Shown: positions 49,122 to 58,363 of the stretch, piece by piece
Numbering within the stretch: the stretch's first letter is position 1
Layout of the letters: each line of letters starts with the position of its first letter
Assembly (NCBI GenBank): GCA_035623075.1
Contig: DASPUC010000049.1
Location: 62,001 to 126,000 of the forward strand
DNA length: 64,000 nucleotides
DNA from: Nitrospiraceae bacterium
GTDB lineage: Bacteria; Nitrospirota; Nitrospiria; Nitrospirales; Nitrospiraceae
Direction of reading: 5' to 3'
Notes under the pieces: generated by a model
Databases searched by the model: none
The model's input: only the letters and a program-made list of their open reading frames with translations
What the model was told of the DNA's origin: nothing
Made by a program: the position numbers and the translations under genes

Positions 49122-49835
49122 TCATGGTGCGCTGAGCACCGGCGCCTTCACAACTTCCACATCGGATGGCAGCTTCAATTCAAAGGGTTCGTCGTTCATC
49201 CCGACATTTGCCTGCGGCGCTGAAAACTCGAACGTCGACACGTTGCCGCTCACTTCGTAGAGGGAGACTGTTCGAATATAGTATGTCTTGGGATATACCT
49301 CCAGCACGATCCGTTGCAATGTCCTTCCACTCTGGCCGCCGTTGTGTTTCGGAATCAACGTCAGCAATCTGATTCCTCCGACCCCTTTTCCGTTTCCGGG
49401 AGTCGGCTCGATATCGAACGATTCGTCCAACCGCGCCGCTCCTTGGAGCAACTCCAGCGGAGCCCTGGACGACGCCATTTGCGTCAACTTGCCGATCATG
49501 ACTTGCTTGTGTTCCGGAACATAGACTTTGACATCATCGCGATTAACGTAGATATCTTCCACTGCGGGGTCCAAATAGCTCCACCGCAGCTGGCCCGGTT
49601 TTTTGATATACACTTTTCCCGAGGACATGACGGGCCGTTCGAAACCCTCGATCAGAGTCTTCTGTGTGAAGTCGGCTTGAAGATCCTTGGTCTTCTCGTA
49701 CCGGGCCTGGAGACGTTTCAGGACTTCGCGAACTTCTTTCCGAGCCTGGTCGTCTATCGGCTCATCCGCCGCCCAGACGGGAATCGCAAGCAGGGAAAAA
49801 CCCGCAGCAAAACACAGGATGAACCATCGTCTCAT
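49122..49835 (-). CDS. lolA: Outer-membrane lipoprotein carrier protein LolA
   Basis: Periplasmic chaperone shuttling lipoproteins from LolCDE to the outer membrane, 237 aa. A Sec signal peptide ends near AIPVWAADEP. The LolA fold is shown by LQADFTQKTLIEGFERPVMS, SGKVYIKKPGQLRW and DVKVYVPEHKQVMIGKL. The gene overlaps ftsK by 4 nt (ATGA at 49832-49835), so expression is coupled. It agrees with a diderm cell that has many lipoproteins, such as those at 29-31 kb. Confidence 0.9.
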   Translation of the reverse strand: MRRWFILCFAAGFSLLAIPVWAADEPIDDQARKEVREVLKRLQARYEKTKDLQADFTQKTLIEGFERPVMSSGKVYIKKPGQLRWSYLDPAVEDIYVNRDDVKVYVPEHKQVMIGKLTQMASSRAPLELLQGAARLDESFDIEPTPGNGKGVGGIRLLTLIPKHNGGQSGRTLQRIVLEVYPKTYYIRTVSLYEVSGNVSTFEFSAPQANVGMNDEPFELKLPSDVEVVKAPVLSAP

Positions 49836-52243
49836 GGCTGGGCTTCACCGACTGGGCCTCGCCGGGCCAGCACTTCCCGTCGTCCATCACGTCCCGCGGC
49901 TCCGACAATTCCTTCCGTTTCCATCTGCTCAATCATGCGGGCGGCACGAGGATAACCGACGCGCAAACGGCGCTGAATCAGCGAGGCAGAAGCCTGACCC
50001 GTCGAAAGCACAAGATCTTTTGCCTGCTCATAGACTTCGTCTTGAGCCTCTTCTTCCTTCGCTTCTTCCTGTTTCAATGTCTGTAATTCTTGGTTGTAGG
50101 TCGGCATCGCTTGCCCTTTGACGAACTCGACGACCCGCCGGACATCGTCATCGGATACGAACGACCCGTGTAATCGAACCAGACGTCCCGTGCCGGATGC
50201 AAGGTAGAGCATATCGCCCCGTCCCACAAGGGCTTCGGCGCCGTTCGAGTCGAGAATCGTGCGGGAATCTGTTTTGGAGGACACTTGGAACGCAATGCGG
50301 GCAGGAAAGTTGGCTTTGATCAACCCTGTGAGGACATCAACGGAAGGCCGTTGGGTCGCCAGCACAAGATGGATCCCCGACGCCCGGGCCATTTGGGCAA
50401 GGCGCGCTATCTTGTCTTCGACTTCTTTCGGCGCCACCATCATCAAATCCGCCAACTCATCGATCATCACGACGATGTACGGCAAGGGTTCGGGGGGAGT
50501 CGGAGGGGGCTCATACGATCCAGGGCTCCCGTCCGGAAGCGTGCTTTCTCCGGCTGAAAGTCGTTCCTCCTCCGAAAGAAACTGCATGGGTAATTCCGCT
50601 TGGTCCTGCTTGGTCTCGGCACTGCTTTCGCCGCTCATACCCTGTGCGCCGGCCACTTTGCGGTTATATGCGTCGATATTCCGCACGCCGGCTTCCGCCA
50701 GTAGCTTATAGCGTCGTTCCATTTCCTGGACCACCCAACTCAAACCGCGGGCCGCCGACTTTGGATCGGTGATCACAGGGCGCAGGAGATGTGGAATACC
50801 GTCGTAGGTTTGAAACTCCAGCATCTTGGGATCGATCAGGAGCAATTTGACTTCGTCCGGCCTAGCCGAGAATAGAATGCTCATCAGCATCGTATTGAGA
50901 CTCACGCTCTTGCCGGCCCCCGTAGCTCCTGCCACGAGCAAGTGCGGCATCGTCTTCAAATCGGTGGTCACCGGCACCCCGAAAATGTCCTTGCCCAGCG
51001 CCAGTGTCAGTTTCGATCGGGCTCTGCTAAACACTTCGCTGGTCACCACCTCTTTCAAGGAGACGGTTTCCCGATAGGGATTCGGCACCTCGATGCCCAC
51101 CACCGATTTGCCAGGGAGCGGCGCAACGATCCGCAGGCTGGTCGCTTTCATCGCCAGAGCCAGGTCGTCGGCCAGATTGACGATCCTGGCGACTTTTGTC
51201 CCGGGAGCCGGTTCGAATTCATACATCGTGACCACCGGCCCTGGCCGGACTTCCGTGACTTTTCCTTCGATGCCGAAGCTCAGGAGCGCCCGTGCAAGGA
51301 TCTCCGATTGCGCTTTCAGCTCTTCGTCCGTCATCCGGGCCAGGGCGCCGGAGGGCTCGCTGAGCAACTCGGCCGGATCCGGCAGCACATAGTCATCGGC
51401 TTCGTCCCGGGTGGCCGTTATCTGAGGTTCCGGCTCGGTCTCGACTGGCTCCGGCGCACCTTCAACCGGTTTCGGAATCGGCTGCGCCATGGTTGCGTCC
51501 GCAACGGGAGACGGCTCTGCCGCCGGCAAGACTTCTTCGATGACCAATCGAATCGATTTCGCTGATTTGGGCTTGGTTTTCTTCACCGGTGTCTCAGGCT
51601 CGGCCGCTGCACCTCGCTCCGGAATCCAGGTGGAGATACGGCTAACCGCGCGGCCCCACCATTCAGGAACACGGAGGACGAGTTGGGCCAACGACATCGG
51701 CGTCGTGTACAGCATCGACACCAAGAATCCTGCGATAATCAAAATGTGCGCCCCCGTACTGGCAAAATAAGACCGTAAGCTTTCGGCTAGGACCTGTCCG
51801 CAGAGACCACCTGCCGCTCCGCGAGAGACCATCCCGCTTGACACCGTCGGGATCGCTGTCACTTCCAGGTGAAGGAATCCGCTGAGAAACAGAAGGGCCC
51901 CGACAGAGGCGGCGACATTACGAAGCCGAATCGACAGGGTGCTTTGGGTGAAACACCGCATCCCCAGCAAGCCAAGGAGAAGCGGGAACAGGTAAGCGGC
52001 TCCGCCGATCAGAAAGAACAAAATGGACGCGAATAATGCTCCGGCCGACCCGATCAGATTTCGGGGGGAGGCTGCATGCGGGGCGAACACATTTCTGTCC
52101 CCCGGAACAAAGGAGAGCAGGCTTAGGAACGTCAAGAGGCTCAACGCGATCAGAACGACTCCGATCACTTCGCGCTTGAGATGAGAAGGCGGAGATGAGG
52201 CCCGCCGGGCATCGCCCCGCTTGGCCGTCGTGGAGGCACCCAT
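49832..52243 (-). CDS. ftsK: DNA translocase FtsK
   Basis: Septal DNA pump of 803 aa. The first 200 residues carry four membrane helices, then a Pro/Glu-rich linker (about 215-290). The alpha/beta motor has Walker A in VAGATGAGKSVSLNTMLMS and Walker B in YIVVMIDELADLMMVAP. ARMIEQMETEGIVG marks the C-terminal winged-helix gamma domain that reads KOPS-like sequences. A polar insertion of about 60 residues (AQGMSGESSAETK onward, with a PPPTPPEP run) splits the motor before Walker B; such loops are common but long here. It is upstream of and coupled to lolA. Confidence 0.96.
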   Translation of the reverse strand: MGASTTAKRGDARRASSPPSHLKREVIGVVLIALSLLTFLSLLSFVPGDRNVFAPHAASPRNLIGSAGALFASILFFLIGGAAYLFPLLLGLLGMRCFTQSTLSIRLRNVAASVGALLFLSGFLHLEVTAIPTVSSGMVSRGAAGGLCGQVLAESLRSYFASTGAHILIIAGFLVSMLYTTPMSLAQLVLRVPEWWGRAVSRISTWIPERGAAAEPETPVKKTKPKSAKSIRLVIEEVLPAAEPSPVADATMAQPIPKPVEGAPEPVETEPEPQITATRDEADDYVLPDPAELLSEPSGALARMTDEELKAQSEILARALLSFGIEGKVTEVRPGPVVTMYEFEPAPGTKVARIVNLADDLALAMKATSLRIVAPLPGKSVVGIEVPNPYRETVSLKEVVTSEVFSRARSKLTLALGKDIFGVPVTTDLKTMPHLLVAGATGAGKSVSLNTMLMSILFSARPDEVKLLLIDPKMLEFQTYDGIPHLLRPVITDPKSAARGLSWVVQEMERRYKLLAEAGVRNIDAYNRKVAGAQGMSGESSAETKQDQAELPMQFLSEEERLSAGESTLPDGSPGSYEPPPTPPEPLPYIVVMIDELADLMMVAPKEVEDKIARLAQMARASGIHLVLATQRPSVDVLTGLIKANFPARIAFQVSSKTDSRTILDSNGAEALVGRGDMLYLASGTGRLVRLHGSFVSDDDVRRVVEFVKGQAMPTYNQELQTLKQEEAKEEEAQDEVYEQAKDLVLSTGQASASLIQRRLRVGYPRAARMIEQMETEGIVGAAGRDGRREVLARRGPVGEAQP

Positions 52244-52318
52244 GAGCGGATGCTAGCATAGGGAACGGGTCATTTCAAACGAACGACCAGCTGAAGTCCT
52301 CTTCCACGGCGGTTTTCC

Positions 52319-53110
52319 TCACGCGACGCGAGAGGTCAGTTCGATGAATTGTTCAACGGACAGAGTTTCCGCTCTGACGGTCGGCGGGAGATTGAGCGCG
52401 TGAAGAGCATCCAGCACTCGATCGACCCCATATCCCTCATCGCGCAGCGAATTGGGAAGCGTTTTTCTGCGGTGGGCAAAGGCCGCTTTGACGATCCGGT
52501 GGAAGTTGGCCTGCTGCCCATCCGACACGAGAGCTGTCGCGCGACGGCGCAGCGACACGACCACCGACGCCACCTCAGGCCTGGGACGAAAACACTGGGC
52601 CGAGACGCGAAACCCCTCAACGATCTCCGCTGATGATTGCGCCATGACGGACAGAAGACCATACGCCCGATTGCCCGGCTTCGCCACCAACCTGGCCGCG
52701 ACTTCCGCTTGCAACATCAGCACCATTCGACTCAAGCGCGGCCCAATTTCCAGCAATCGAAACAGGATCGCAGTCGAGATGTAATAGGGCAGGTTCGCCA
52801 CCACCACGGTTCCGTAGGGCAGGTCATCGATCGGGTACGTCAGCACATCTCCGCAAACGAGCTCAAGATTCAGCAAGCCGGATAGTCGCCTCGACAGGTA
52901 GGCATGTAATCGTGGATCGACTTCGACTGCGATGATACGAGTCGCAACCCGGCAGAGGGCTTCAGTCAGAATCCCGCGGCCCGGCCCGATCTCAAACACC
53001 GATTCGCCAGGCTGTACATCAGCTAGCGAGACGATCTTGCGGACGATGTTCGGATCGATGAGGAAATGCTGGCCCAGGGACTTGCGCGCAGGAGGTGCCG
53101 AGGCATCCAT
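52319..53110 (-). CDS. rsmA: 16S rRNA (A1518/A1519-N6)-dimethyltransferase
   Basis: Dimethylates two adjacent adenosines in helix 45 of 16S rRNA (KsgA). From ATG 53110 it has 263 aa, the family size. Motifs: KSLGQHFLIDPNIVRKIV, SAM loop VFEIGPGRGILTEAL, and catalytic VVANLPYYISTAILF (NLPY). The longer open frame upstream lacks family similarity. It lies 10 nt after the small unknown gene at 53121, which follows pdxA; pdxA-rsmA neighbourhood is also known in Proteobacteria. Confidence 0.96.
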   Translation of the reverse strand: MDASAPPARKSLGQHFLIDPNIVRKIVSLADVQPGESVFEIGPGRGILTEALCRVATRIIAVEVDPRLHAYLSRRLSGLLNLELVCGDVLTYPIDDLPYGTVVVANLPYYISTAILFRLLEIGPRLSRMVLMLQAEVAARLVAKPGNRAYGLLSVMAQSSAEIVEGFRVSAQCFRPRPEVASVVVSLRRRATALVSDGQQANFHRIVKAAFAHRRKTLPNSLRDEGYGVDRVLDALHALNLPPTVRAETLSVEQFIELTSRVA

Positions 53111-53120
53111 CACAGTGCCA

Positions 53121-53438
53121 CTAGCTGGTTTTGGGGATCGACGATTCGAGCTTCTTCGCCATCGTCCGGAGGACCGAGCGGTAATAGTCCACGATATCCG
53201 TAAATTCTTCAAAGAGATCGTTCGTAAATGATGGACCCGGCTGCTGCCTGGAGAAAGCCTTCCCTTCCTGTTCTCCAAGGGTCTGACTCAGCAGAGCGGC
53301 GGTCCGGGCTTTCCATTTCGTCACCCGTTCGGTCCCCGCCACGGTGTTGAGATCTTCCGTGGTTCTCTTGGCGATCTCGTCCAGCTCCTTCATTTGTTGC
53401 TGAATGGCAGCGAGCCCAAGCTGTAACTTTTCGGTCAT
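53121..53438 (-). CDS. Small helical protein of unknown function
   Basis: Not recognised; 105 aa, strongly helical and charged. Residues 8-45 form a probable coiled coil (QQQMKELDEIAKRTTEDL), and a second helix spans residues 70-100 (FEEFTDIVDYYRSVLRTMAK). No Cys, no signal peptide, no membrane segment. It overlaps the pdxA stop by 4 nt and precedes rsmA by 10 nt, so it is part of a pdxA-X-rsmA operon. Coupling on both sides supports a real gene. Confidence 0.75.
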   Translation of the reverse strand: MTEKLQLGLAAIQQQMKELDEIAKRTTEDLNTVAGTERVTKWKARTAALLSQTLGEQEGKAFSRQQPGPSFTNDLFEEFTDIVDYYRSVLRTMAKKLESSIPKTS

Positions 53439-54490
53439 GCTGATCCTTCCAGAGACGCAGTCCGTCTCTGCTTACGGTCCCTTGCGAGCTTGGCCGCGAG
53501 CTTGACCGCTTCAAGCAGGCTGCCGTGGTCGGCAATTCCCTTCCCCGCAATATCGTAAGCAGTCCCGTGATCGACCGAGGATCGAATGATCGGGAGTCCC
53601 ACCGTGAGGTTGACGCAGGTGCCGAACGCCACGAGCTTGAGCGGAATCAATCCCTGATCGTGATACATCGCAACCACACCATCATAGTCGCCACGCGCCG
53701 CTTTGCCGAACAGCGTGTCAGCCGGTAACGGGTCGCTGGCCAGGATCCCCTGAGCCTGAGCTGCACGCGCGGCTGGTCGGATGGCCGTCGCTTCTTCATC
53801 GCCGAAGAGGCCATGTTCTCCCGCATGAGGGTTCAACGCCGCCACCCCGATTTTCGGCTTCGGAACATGAAACAACTCGCTCAGGGCCCTGTGTGCAAGC
53901 CGAATAGCCTTTTCGATGCGCGCCTGCGTCAATACCGAAGGCAACTCCTTGATCGCCACGTGGGTTGTCACGAACATGATTTTGAGCGGCCCACCGACAA
54001 TCATCATGCCGCTCTCCGGAGAATGCGTCAGGTCTGCCAACAATTCCGTATGGCCGGGATAATGGCAACCGGCCATGTTGATGGCTTCTTTGTTGATCGG
54101 AGCAGTGACGATGCCGTCGACGCAGCCGAGTTCTGCCAACCGGACCGCTTTCTTGATGAAGGCCACCGAAGCAGCACCGGTCTCCGGTGCTGCGACTCCT
54201 ACAGTGAAGTGTCCAAGCGGAGAATCGAGAGGATCGAGAACCGCCACCTGGCCCGGGCGAAATGAAGCGCCATCGTGGCCGGCAACCGGTACGACTTGGA
54301 GCTTGAGCTTCAACGACTTGATCGTCTGCTCCATCACCGGAATCGATCCGATGACGAGCGGACGGCACAACCGTCGCAATACCGTCCCTGAGAGCGCCTT
54401 GGCAATCACCTCAGGGCCAATCCCGGCTGGGTCGCCCATCGTCAGGCCCAAAAGCGGGCGTGTCTCCCCTCGTTGCCGTCGCTTTGCCAT
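53435..54490 (-). CDS. pdxA: 4-hydroxythreonine-4-phosphate dehydrogenase
   Basis: NAD-dependent, metal-requiring step of the DXP-dependent pyridoxal phosphate pathway, 351 aa. Motifs: TMGDPAGIGPEVIAKAL near the start, the metal-binding His in YPGHTELLADL, a further His in VAALNPHAGEHGLFG, and MYHDQGLIPLKLVAFGTCVN. All expected metal-binding histidines are present. It overlaps the small gene at 53121 by 4 nt. Confidence 0.95.
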   Translation of the reverse strand: MAKRRQRGETRPLLGLTMGDPAGIGPEVIAKALSGTVLRRLCRPLVIGSIPVMEQTIKSLKLKLQVVPVAGHDGASFRPGQVAVLDPLDSPLGHFTVGVAAPETGAASVAFIKKAVRLAELGCVDGIVTAPINKEAINMAGCHYPGHTELLADLTHSPESGMMIVGGPLKIMFVTTHVAIKELPSVLTQARIEKAIRLAHRALSELFHVPKPKIGVAALNPHAGEHGLFGDEEATAIRPAARAAQAQGILASDPLPADTLFGKAARGDYDGVVAMYHDQGLIPLKLVAFGTCVNLTVGLPIIRSSVDHGTAYDIAGKGIADHGSLLEAVKLAAKLARDRKQRRTASLEGSA

Positions 54491-54533
54491 GGTGCTCCTA
54501 CCAACACACGCATCTGGGAAAATGGTTCATTTC

Positions 54534-54623
54534 GTCTATCTGGTTAATTGGTTTGTCTGGTGCGAGGAAATCCGTGACTCAAGAAGTTCCAACCAGAGAA
54601 ACCAAACGAACCAGACCAACCGT
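54534..54623. repeat. Bipartite inverted heptamer element (TTGGTTT / CAAACGA arms)
   Basis: The left arm at 54534-54561 holds GTCTATC, TGGTTAA, TTGGTTT and GTCTGGT. The right arm at 54589-54623 holds CCAACCA, GAGAAAC, CAAACGA, ACCAGAC and CAACCGT. Inverted arms surround a 27-nt centre. The right arm ends 8 nt before the stop of the exchanger gene (minus strand). Confidence 0.8.
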
Positions 54624-54631
54624 CTCAGCCA

Positions 54632-55639
54632 TCACCAGCCGTAGAGATAGATGCCATACCCTATATAAAGGAGGGCACTCCCGCCGAGCAACCAGGGTCG
54701 CCAGCAGCCTCCCCACGCTGCCTGGAGCAGACAAGAAGTTGCGGCAATCACCGCGAGCACCATGGTTACCAGCACTGTCGGTTTCAACGCCCACTCCGTT
54801 CCTAGAAGTCCCACTGAAACCGGGAATGTCCCTTGAAACACCATCGCACCGGTCACATTACCGACGGCCAGTCGGTCTTTCTTCCTATAGAGCCATAAAA
54901 AACTGTTGGACATCTCTGGTAATTCCGTCGCGAGCGGCGCGACTAACAAAGACAAGATTAATGGTGACAGTGCCAGCGTGCCAGCTATCGTTTCCGCGGC
55001 AGAGATGAAAAGATGGGCGCCGAGAATGAGCCCGATCAACCCAGCCACACCCTGGAGGCCAATCATCGAATAGGGCGGGGTTGCGGAAGCTTTTGAGAAG
55101 ATGAGCGGCTCGATCCCCCCCTCTCCAACCTCGTCGTTCTCGCTGAACTTCAGCGTCATATAATAGAGATACAGCCCCATGAGTCCCGCTGCCGCCGCTG
55201 CGTGAATGAGCCGGGACGACACGAAGACACAGGCGATCGCGACGCCATAGGCGACCGAAAAGAAGGAAAGGTCGACAGTGATATCCGTATAATTCAGATG
55301 GAACGTACGACCCCGTTTCCCCATCCGAGCATAGACCAGGAGCAGGGTTGCCAGGATGGGAATTACCAGCGTGCTGAGCATAAAGGGGGCGCCGAGAATC
55401 GCTCCAAGACCCACTTCCGTTTGTTCGCGTCCCGTACCAAAGAAGATCGCAATGATGGGGATCGATGTCTCAGGCAACGTCGTGCCCAGCGCAGCGAGAA
55501 CGCTGCCGACTGCGCCCTCGGACAAGTTGAACCTTTTGCCCAGCCACTCGATCGCGTTGGTGAAGAGGGCACAACCTCCGAGCGTCACGACGATTGAGAG
55601 AAGGAACAGTCCGCTATAGAACAGCACCGTCACAGTCAA
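54632..55639 (-). CDS. Sodium/calcium exchanger family (CaCA) membrane protein
   Basis: Cation:cation antiporter of 335 aa with about ten helices. The two inverted alpha repeats are recognisable: ALGTTLPETSIPIIAIFFG near residue 52 and LVAPLATELPEMSNSFLWLY near 230, each with the ion-binding Glu. Calcium is the usual substrate but other cations are possible. It overlaps larC by 4 nt at 55636-55639, an unexpected pairing that may be simple operon packing. Confidence 0.88.
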   Translation of the reverse strand: MTVTVLFYSGLFLLSIVVTLGGCALFTNAIEWLGKRFNLSEGAVGSVLAALGTTLPETSIPIIAIFFGTGREQTEVGLGAILGAPFMLSTLVIPILATLLLVYARMGKRGRTFHLNYTDITVDLSFFSVAYGVAIACVFVSSRLIHAAAAAGLMGLYLYYMTLKFSENDEVGEGGIEPLIFSKASATPPYSMIGLQGVAGLIGLILGAHLFISAAETIAGTLALSPLILSLLVAPLATELPEMSNSFLWLYRKKDRLAVGNVTGAMVFQGTFPVSVGLLGTEWALKPTVLVTMVLAVIAATSCLLQAAWGGCWRPWLLGGSALLYIGYGIYLYGW

Positions 55640-56841
55640 TTCTTGCTCCTGACGGCCTTGCTCTTGGCGAACGCCACCATCGCTTCTTCCAGCACATCCT
55701 TCACTGGTCGTCCCGTCCGGTCCGCAATCCGCTTGCAGTCAATGTACTCCGGCGCCGCCTTGTCCTTCGTCACGTCCGCTGCGGCAATTTTGATCCTGAC
55801 TGAACCGCCACGCACTCGTACCGAGAGAAAACGCCGCGGTAGAATCTGCCGGTTGATCTGTTGAACCCGCACTCCCAAGGCCGTCGTCTCCATGAACAGC
55901 ACGTCGAGCACCGGATCCACATCCGCGGGAGCCACGAGACACGTCACGAGGACTCCGGGCCGACCCCGTTTCATGATGACCGGAGTAAGCGTCACATCAA
56001 GCGCCCCGCGGGTAAACAACTGCTCCATCACATGTTCATAGGTCTGGGGGTTCACATCATCAAGATTGGTTTCGATCTGGAGAATCGTATCTTGTTCACG
56101 TCCCGTTCGGGCGGTTGATCGCGCCAAAAACACACGCAACACGTTCGGCCAGTCGTCAGGATTCCAGTCTGCCGCTCCATACCCCACCGCTGTTGGCATC
56201 ATCGCAGGCATGGGACCGAATTCCGACGTCAGTGTTCTCAGTAGTGCGAGACCTGTCGGCGTTGTTAGCTCCCGCCTCGGCCCCGCGCTATAAATCGGAA
56301 TGCCCTTCGCCAACGCCGCGACCGCCGGCCCCGGCACCGGGAGAATTCCGTGGATGGACTGCACTGTTCCTCCACCCACGTTGACAGGGGAGGCCGTAAT
56401 CCGGGTCACACCCAAGAGATGACAGCCCAACACCCCCCCGACGACGTCGACAAACGAGTCCAACACGCTCACTTCATGAAAATGCACCTTGGCCTTCGCG
56501 ACTCGGTGCGCCTGCCCCTCGGCTTCTGCGAGGCGTTCGAAGACAGCCCAGCTTTGTTCCTTCACGGTCTCGGGCAAACGACTGGCTGTCAGGATGTGAT
56601 GGATGCGCTTTAATGGCAGCGGTTCATGCAGCCCTTTGCGGACGATGACGCTGACCTTTGTTGCGTGCAACGCCCCTCGCCGGACACGACGCTTTTTGAG
56701 AGTGAATCCTGGCAGACGCAGACTACCCAATCCTTTCACCAGTTGTGAAAATGGCACCCCCAAGTCCACGAGGGCGCCGAGGACCATGTCCCCACTGACA
56801 CCAGAGAAACAGTCGAAATGAAGATGCGCTCCCACTGACAA
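55636..56841 (-). CDS. larC: Nickel-pincer cofactor biosynthesis protein LarC
   Basis: Nickel insertase that completes the nickel-pincer nucleotide cofactor of LarA-type racemases; 401 aa. MSVGAHLHFDCFSGVSGDM is the diagnostic start, and ETNLDDVNPQTYEHVME lies in the C-terminal half. Both LarC1 and LarC2 halves are in one uninterrupted frame, unlike Lactiplantibacillus, where a programmed frameshift joins them. larB is 0.7 kb away on the same strand; larA and larE are not in the window. Confidence 0.94.
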   Translation of the reverse strand: MSVGAHLHFDCFSGVSGDMVLGALVDLGVPFSQLVKGLGSLRLPGFTLKKRRVRRGALHATKVSVIVRKGLHEPLPLKRIHHILTASRLPETVKEQSWAVFERLAEAEGQAHRVAKAKVHFHEVSVLDSFVDVVGGVLGCHLLGVTRITASPVNVGGGTVQSIHGILPVPGPAVAALAKGIPIYSAGPRRELTTPTGLALLRTLTSEFGPMPAMMPTAVGYGAADWNPDDWPNVLRVFLARSTARTGREQDTILQIETNLDDVNPQTYEHVMEQLFTRGALDVTLTPVIMKRGRPGVLVTCLVAPADVDPVLDVLFMETTALGVRVQQINRQILPRRFLSVRVRGGSVRIKIAAADVTKDKAAPEYIDCKRIADRTGRPVKDVLEEAMVAFAKSKAVRSKN

Positions 56842-56922
56842 GCCTTTCAGTCGTTCAGCCGGAATCCCGCGGAGCCATCTTACCCAAGGCGCTCTGGAAC
56901 GGCAATCTGCGCGGAACGATCG

Positions 56923-56950
56923 TTGACAGCATCTCGGTACTGTGTTATCC
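56923..56950 (+). promoter_or_regulatory. Possible sigma-70 promoter for the 56994 gene
   Basis: TTGACA at 56923-56928 and TTATCC at 56945-56950 are separated by 16 nt, in the 152-nt gap between larC (leftward) and the rightward gene at 56994. The -10 is a partial match. Confidence 0.35.
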
Positions 56951-56993
56951 CCTCAGCGCCGCGACTGTCGGAGATGTTTTTCTCATCCCTGTT

Positions 56994-57539
56994 ATGAACA
57001 CCTGGTACAAGCCCTTCCGGTGGCACCGATTGTGTTCTCGCTCGTTGACATGGCGCGGACTGTCATTTCTGTTCTGCGCCACAGTCGCCCTGTCGACCAC
57101 GACGGAGGTGCAGGCCAAAGCCAAGCCGCAAATTCCCCGTCCAGAGCCGGAGCTGAAAATCCTCGAACTCAAAGTCACGCCGAATCCCTATACGATCGCC
57201 GGCGGTGCGTTGGAGTTTTCTGCGGTGATTCAATTGCCCAAGGAATTGAATGGGGGGACCATCCTCGAGCTTTCGTCTCTCGTCACCTCTCCCTCAAAAA
57301 CATCCCTCCGGTTTCTCAACACTCGAAAACCAGTAGAGCCCCATACCACCACGGGCGGAGCCGATCCTCCGCGAATCTCGCTCGTGCTGACATGGGATGG
57401 CTTCGACCACAAGAAACAACCGGCTGTACCGGGCATCTATGCATTCGAAGTTCGGGCGAAACTGCTGGAGAACGGGGAGAAGGGACCGCGGACGATCATG
57501 GTCTCGTGGCCGAAACGAGGCACGATAGAGGTCAGGTAG
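56994..57539 (+). CDS. Secreted protein of unknown function
   Basis: Not recognised; 181 aa. A long, basic N-terminus (MNTWYKPFRWHRLCSR) leads into a hydrophobic stretch and probable cleavage near TEVQAKAKP, so export is likely. The mature part reads as a beta-sandwich: ELKILELKVTPNPYTIAGG, then alternating strands ending in KGPRTIMVSWPKRGTIEVR. This recalls Ig-like or BsuPI-type domains. It lies between larC and larB on the opposite strand. Its TAG stop (57537-57539) is at the edge of a repeat element. Confidence 0.7.
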   Translation: MNTWYKPFRWHRLCSRSLTWRGLSFLFCATVALSTTTEVQAKAKPQIPRPEPELKILELKVTPNPYTIAGGALEFSAVIQLPKELNGGTILELSSLVTSPSKTSLRFLNTRKPVEPHTTTGGADPPRISLVLTWDGFDHKKQPAVPGIYAFEVRAKLLENGEKGPRTIMVSWPKRGTIEVR

Positions 57540-57545
57540 CGTGCA

Positions 57546-57608
57546 GCGATCAGCTGTCAGTGACCGAGAGGGGGATGCTTCGACCGTGCTGATTGCTGAT
57601 GGCTGACA
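57546..57608. repeat. Bipartite inverted heptamer element (GCTGTCA / GCTGATG arms) at the larB 3' end
   Basis: The left arm at 57546-57566 holds GCGATCA, GCTGTCA and GTGACCG. The right arm at 57588-57608 holds GCTGATT, GCTGATG and GCTGACA, in inverted orientation. The LarB stop (minus strand, 57557-57559) is in the left arm, so the last 15-17 LarB residues are encoded by the element. Confidence 0.82.
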
Positions 57609-58363
57609 GCTCCTTGTACTCCGAGCGCATTAATGCGATGCGCCAAACACCCGGCTCCGAAACCGTTATCGATGTTCATCACTCCGACACCTGCCGCACA
57701 GGAATTCAGCATCGTTAACAAGGCCGCCAACCCGCCGAAGCTTGCCCCGTAGCCTCGGCTCGTCGGCACGGCGATCACCGGATAATCCACCAATCCTCCA
57801 ACGACGCTCGGCAGGACTCCGTCCATTCCTGCAACAACGATTGCGACCTTCGCTTCGATCAGGCGATGCTGACGCTCCAATAAGCGATGGATCCCCGCCA
57901 CTCCCACATCGTAGAGAGTTTCGACATGACTCCCCATCACCTCAGCCGTAACTTTCGCCTCTTCTGCAACCGAGATATCGGACGTCCCGGCCGTGATGAC
58001 GAGGACATGACCGCGTCGGGGTCGGTTCAGTTCTCGGATGGCCACGATCCGCGCCGCCTCGTGATAGACCGCGCGGCGATCGAGTCGTTTGATGATCGTC
58101 GCCACCTCTTTCGTTGCGCGTGTGGCTAGGAACGGACGATGGTGACTCAACAGGGATCGCGCGATCACGCGAATCTGCGCCGGTGTTTTCCCCTCACAAA
58201 AAATAACTTCCGGGAATCCCTGACGCAACGACCGATGGTGATCGAGAGAGGCAATCCCCAAATCTTCATACGGCAGGGTGCGCAAATGTTTTAGCGCCGT
58301 CTCGATCGAGAGCGTGCCGCTCCGGACCTTGGCGAGGAGCTGTCGGAGCTTCGTCGGACTCAC
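57557..58363 (-). CDS. larB: Nickel-pincer cofactor biosynthesis protein LarB
   Basis: Carboxylates and hydrolyses nicotinic acid adenine dinucleotide in the first step to the nickel-pincer cofactor; 268 aa. Family segments: FPEVIFCEGKTPAQI, VLVITAGTSDISVAEEA, VGVAGIHRLLE, VVAGMDGVLPSVVGGLVDYP and PTSRGYGASFGGLAALL. The final residues (AVSHQQSARSKHPPLGH) are encoded by a repeat element and look unlike the family. It overlaps gpsA by 4 nt. Confidence 0.94.
   Translation of the reverse strand: MSPTKLRQLLAKVRSGTLSIETALKHLRTLPYEDLGIASLDHHRSLRQGFPEVIFCEGKTPAQIRVIARSLLSHHRPFLATRATKEVATIIKRLDRRAVYHEAARIVAIRELNRPRRGHVLVITAGTSDISVAEEAKVTAEVMGSHVETLYDVGVAGIHRLLERQHRLIEAKVAIVVAGMDGVLPSVVGGLVDYPVIAVPTSRGYGASFGGLAALLTMLNSCAAGVGVMNIDNGFGAGCLAHRINALGVQGAVSHQQSARSKHPPLGH

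Noticed and set aside
55636-56841. LarC made by programmed frameshift
   Set aside because: One uninterrupted frame of 401 codons covers both halves.
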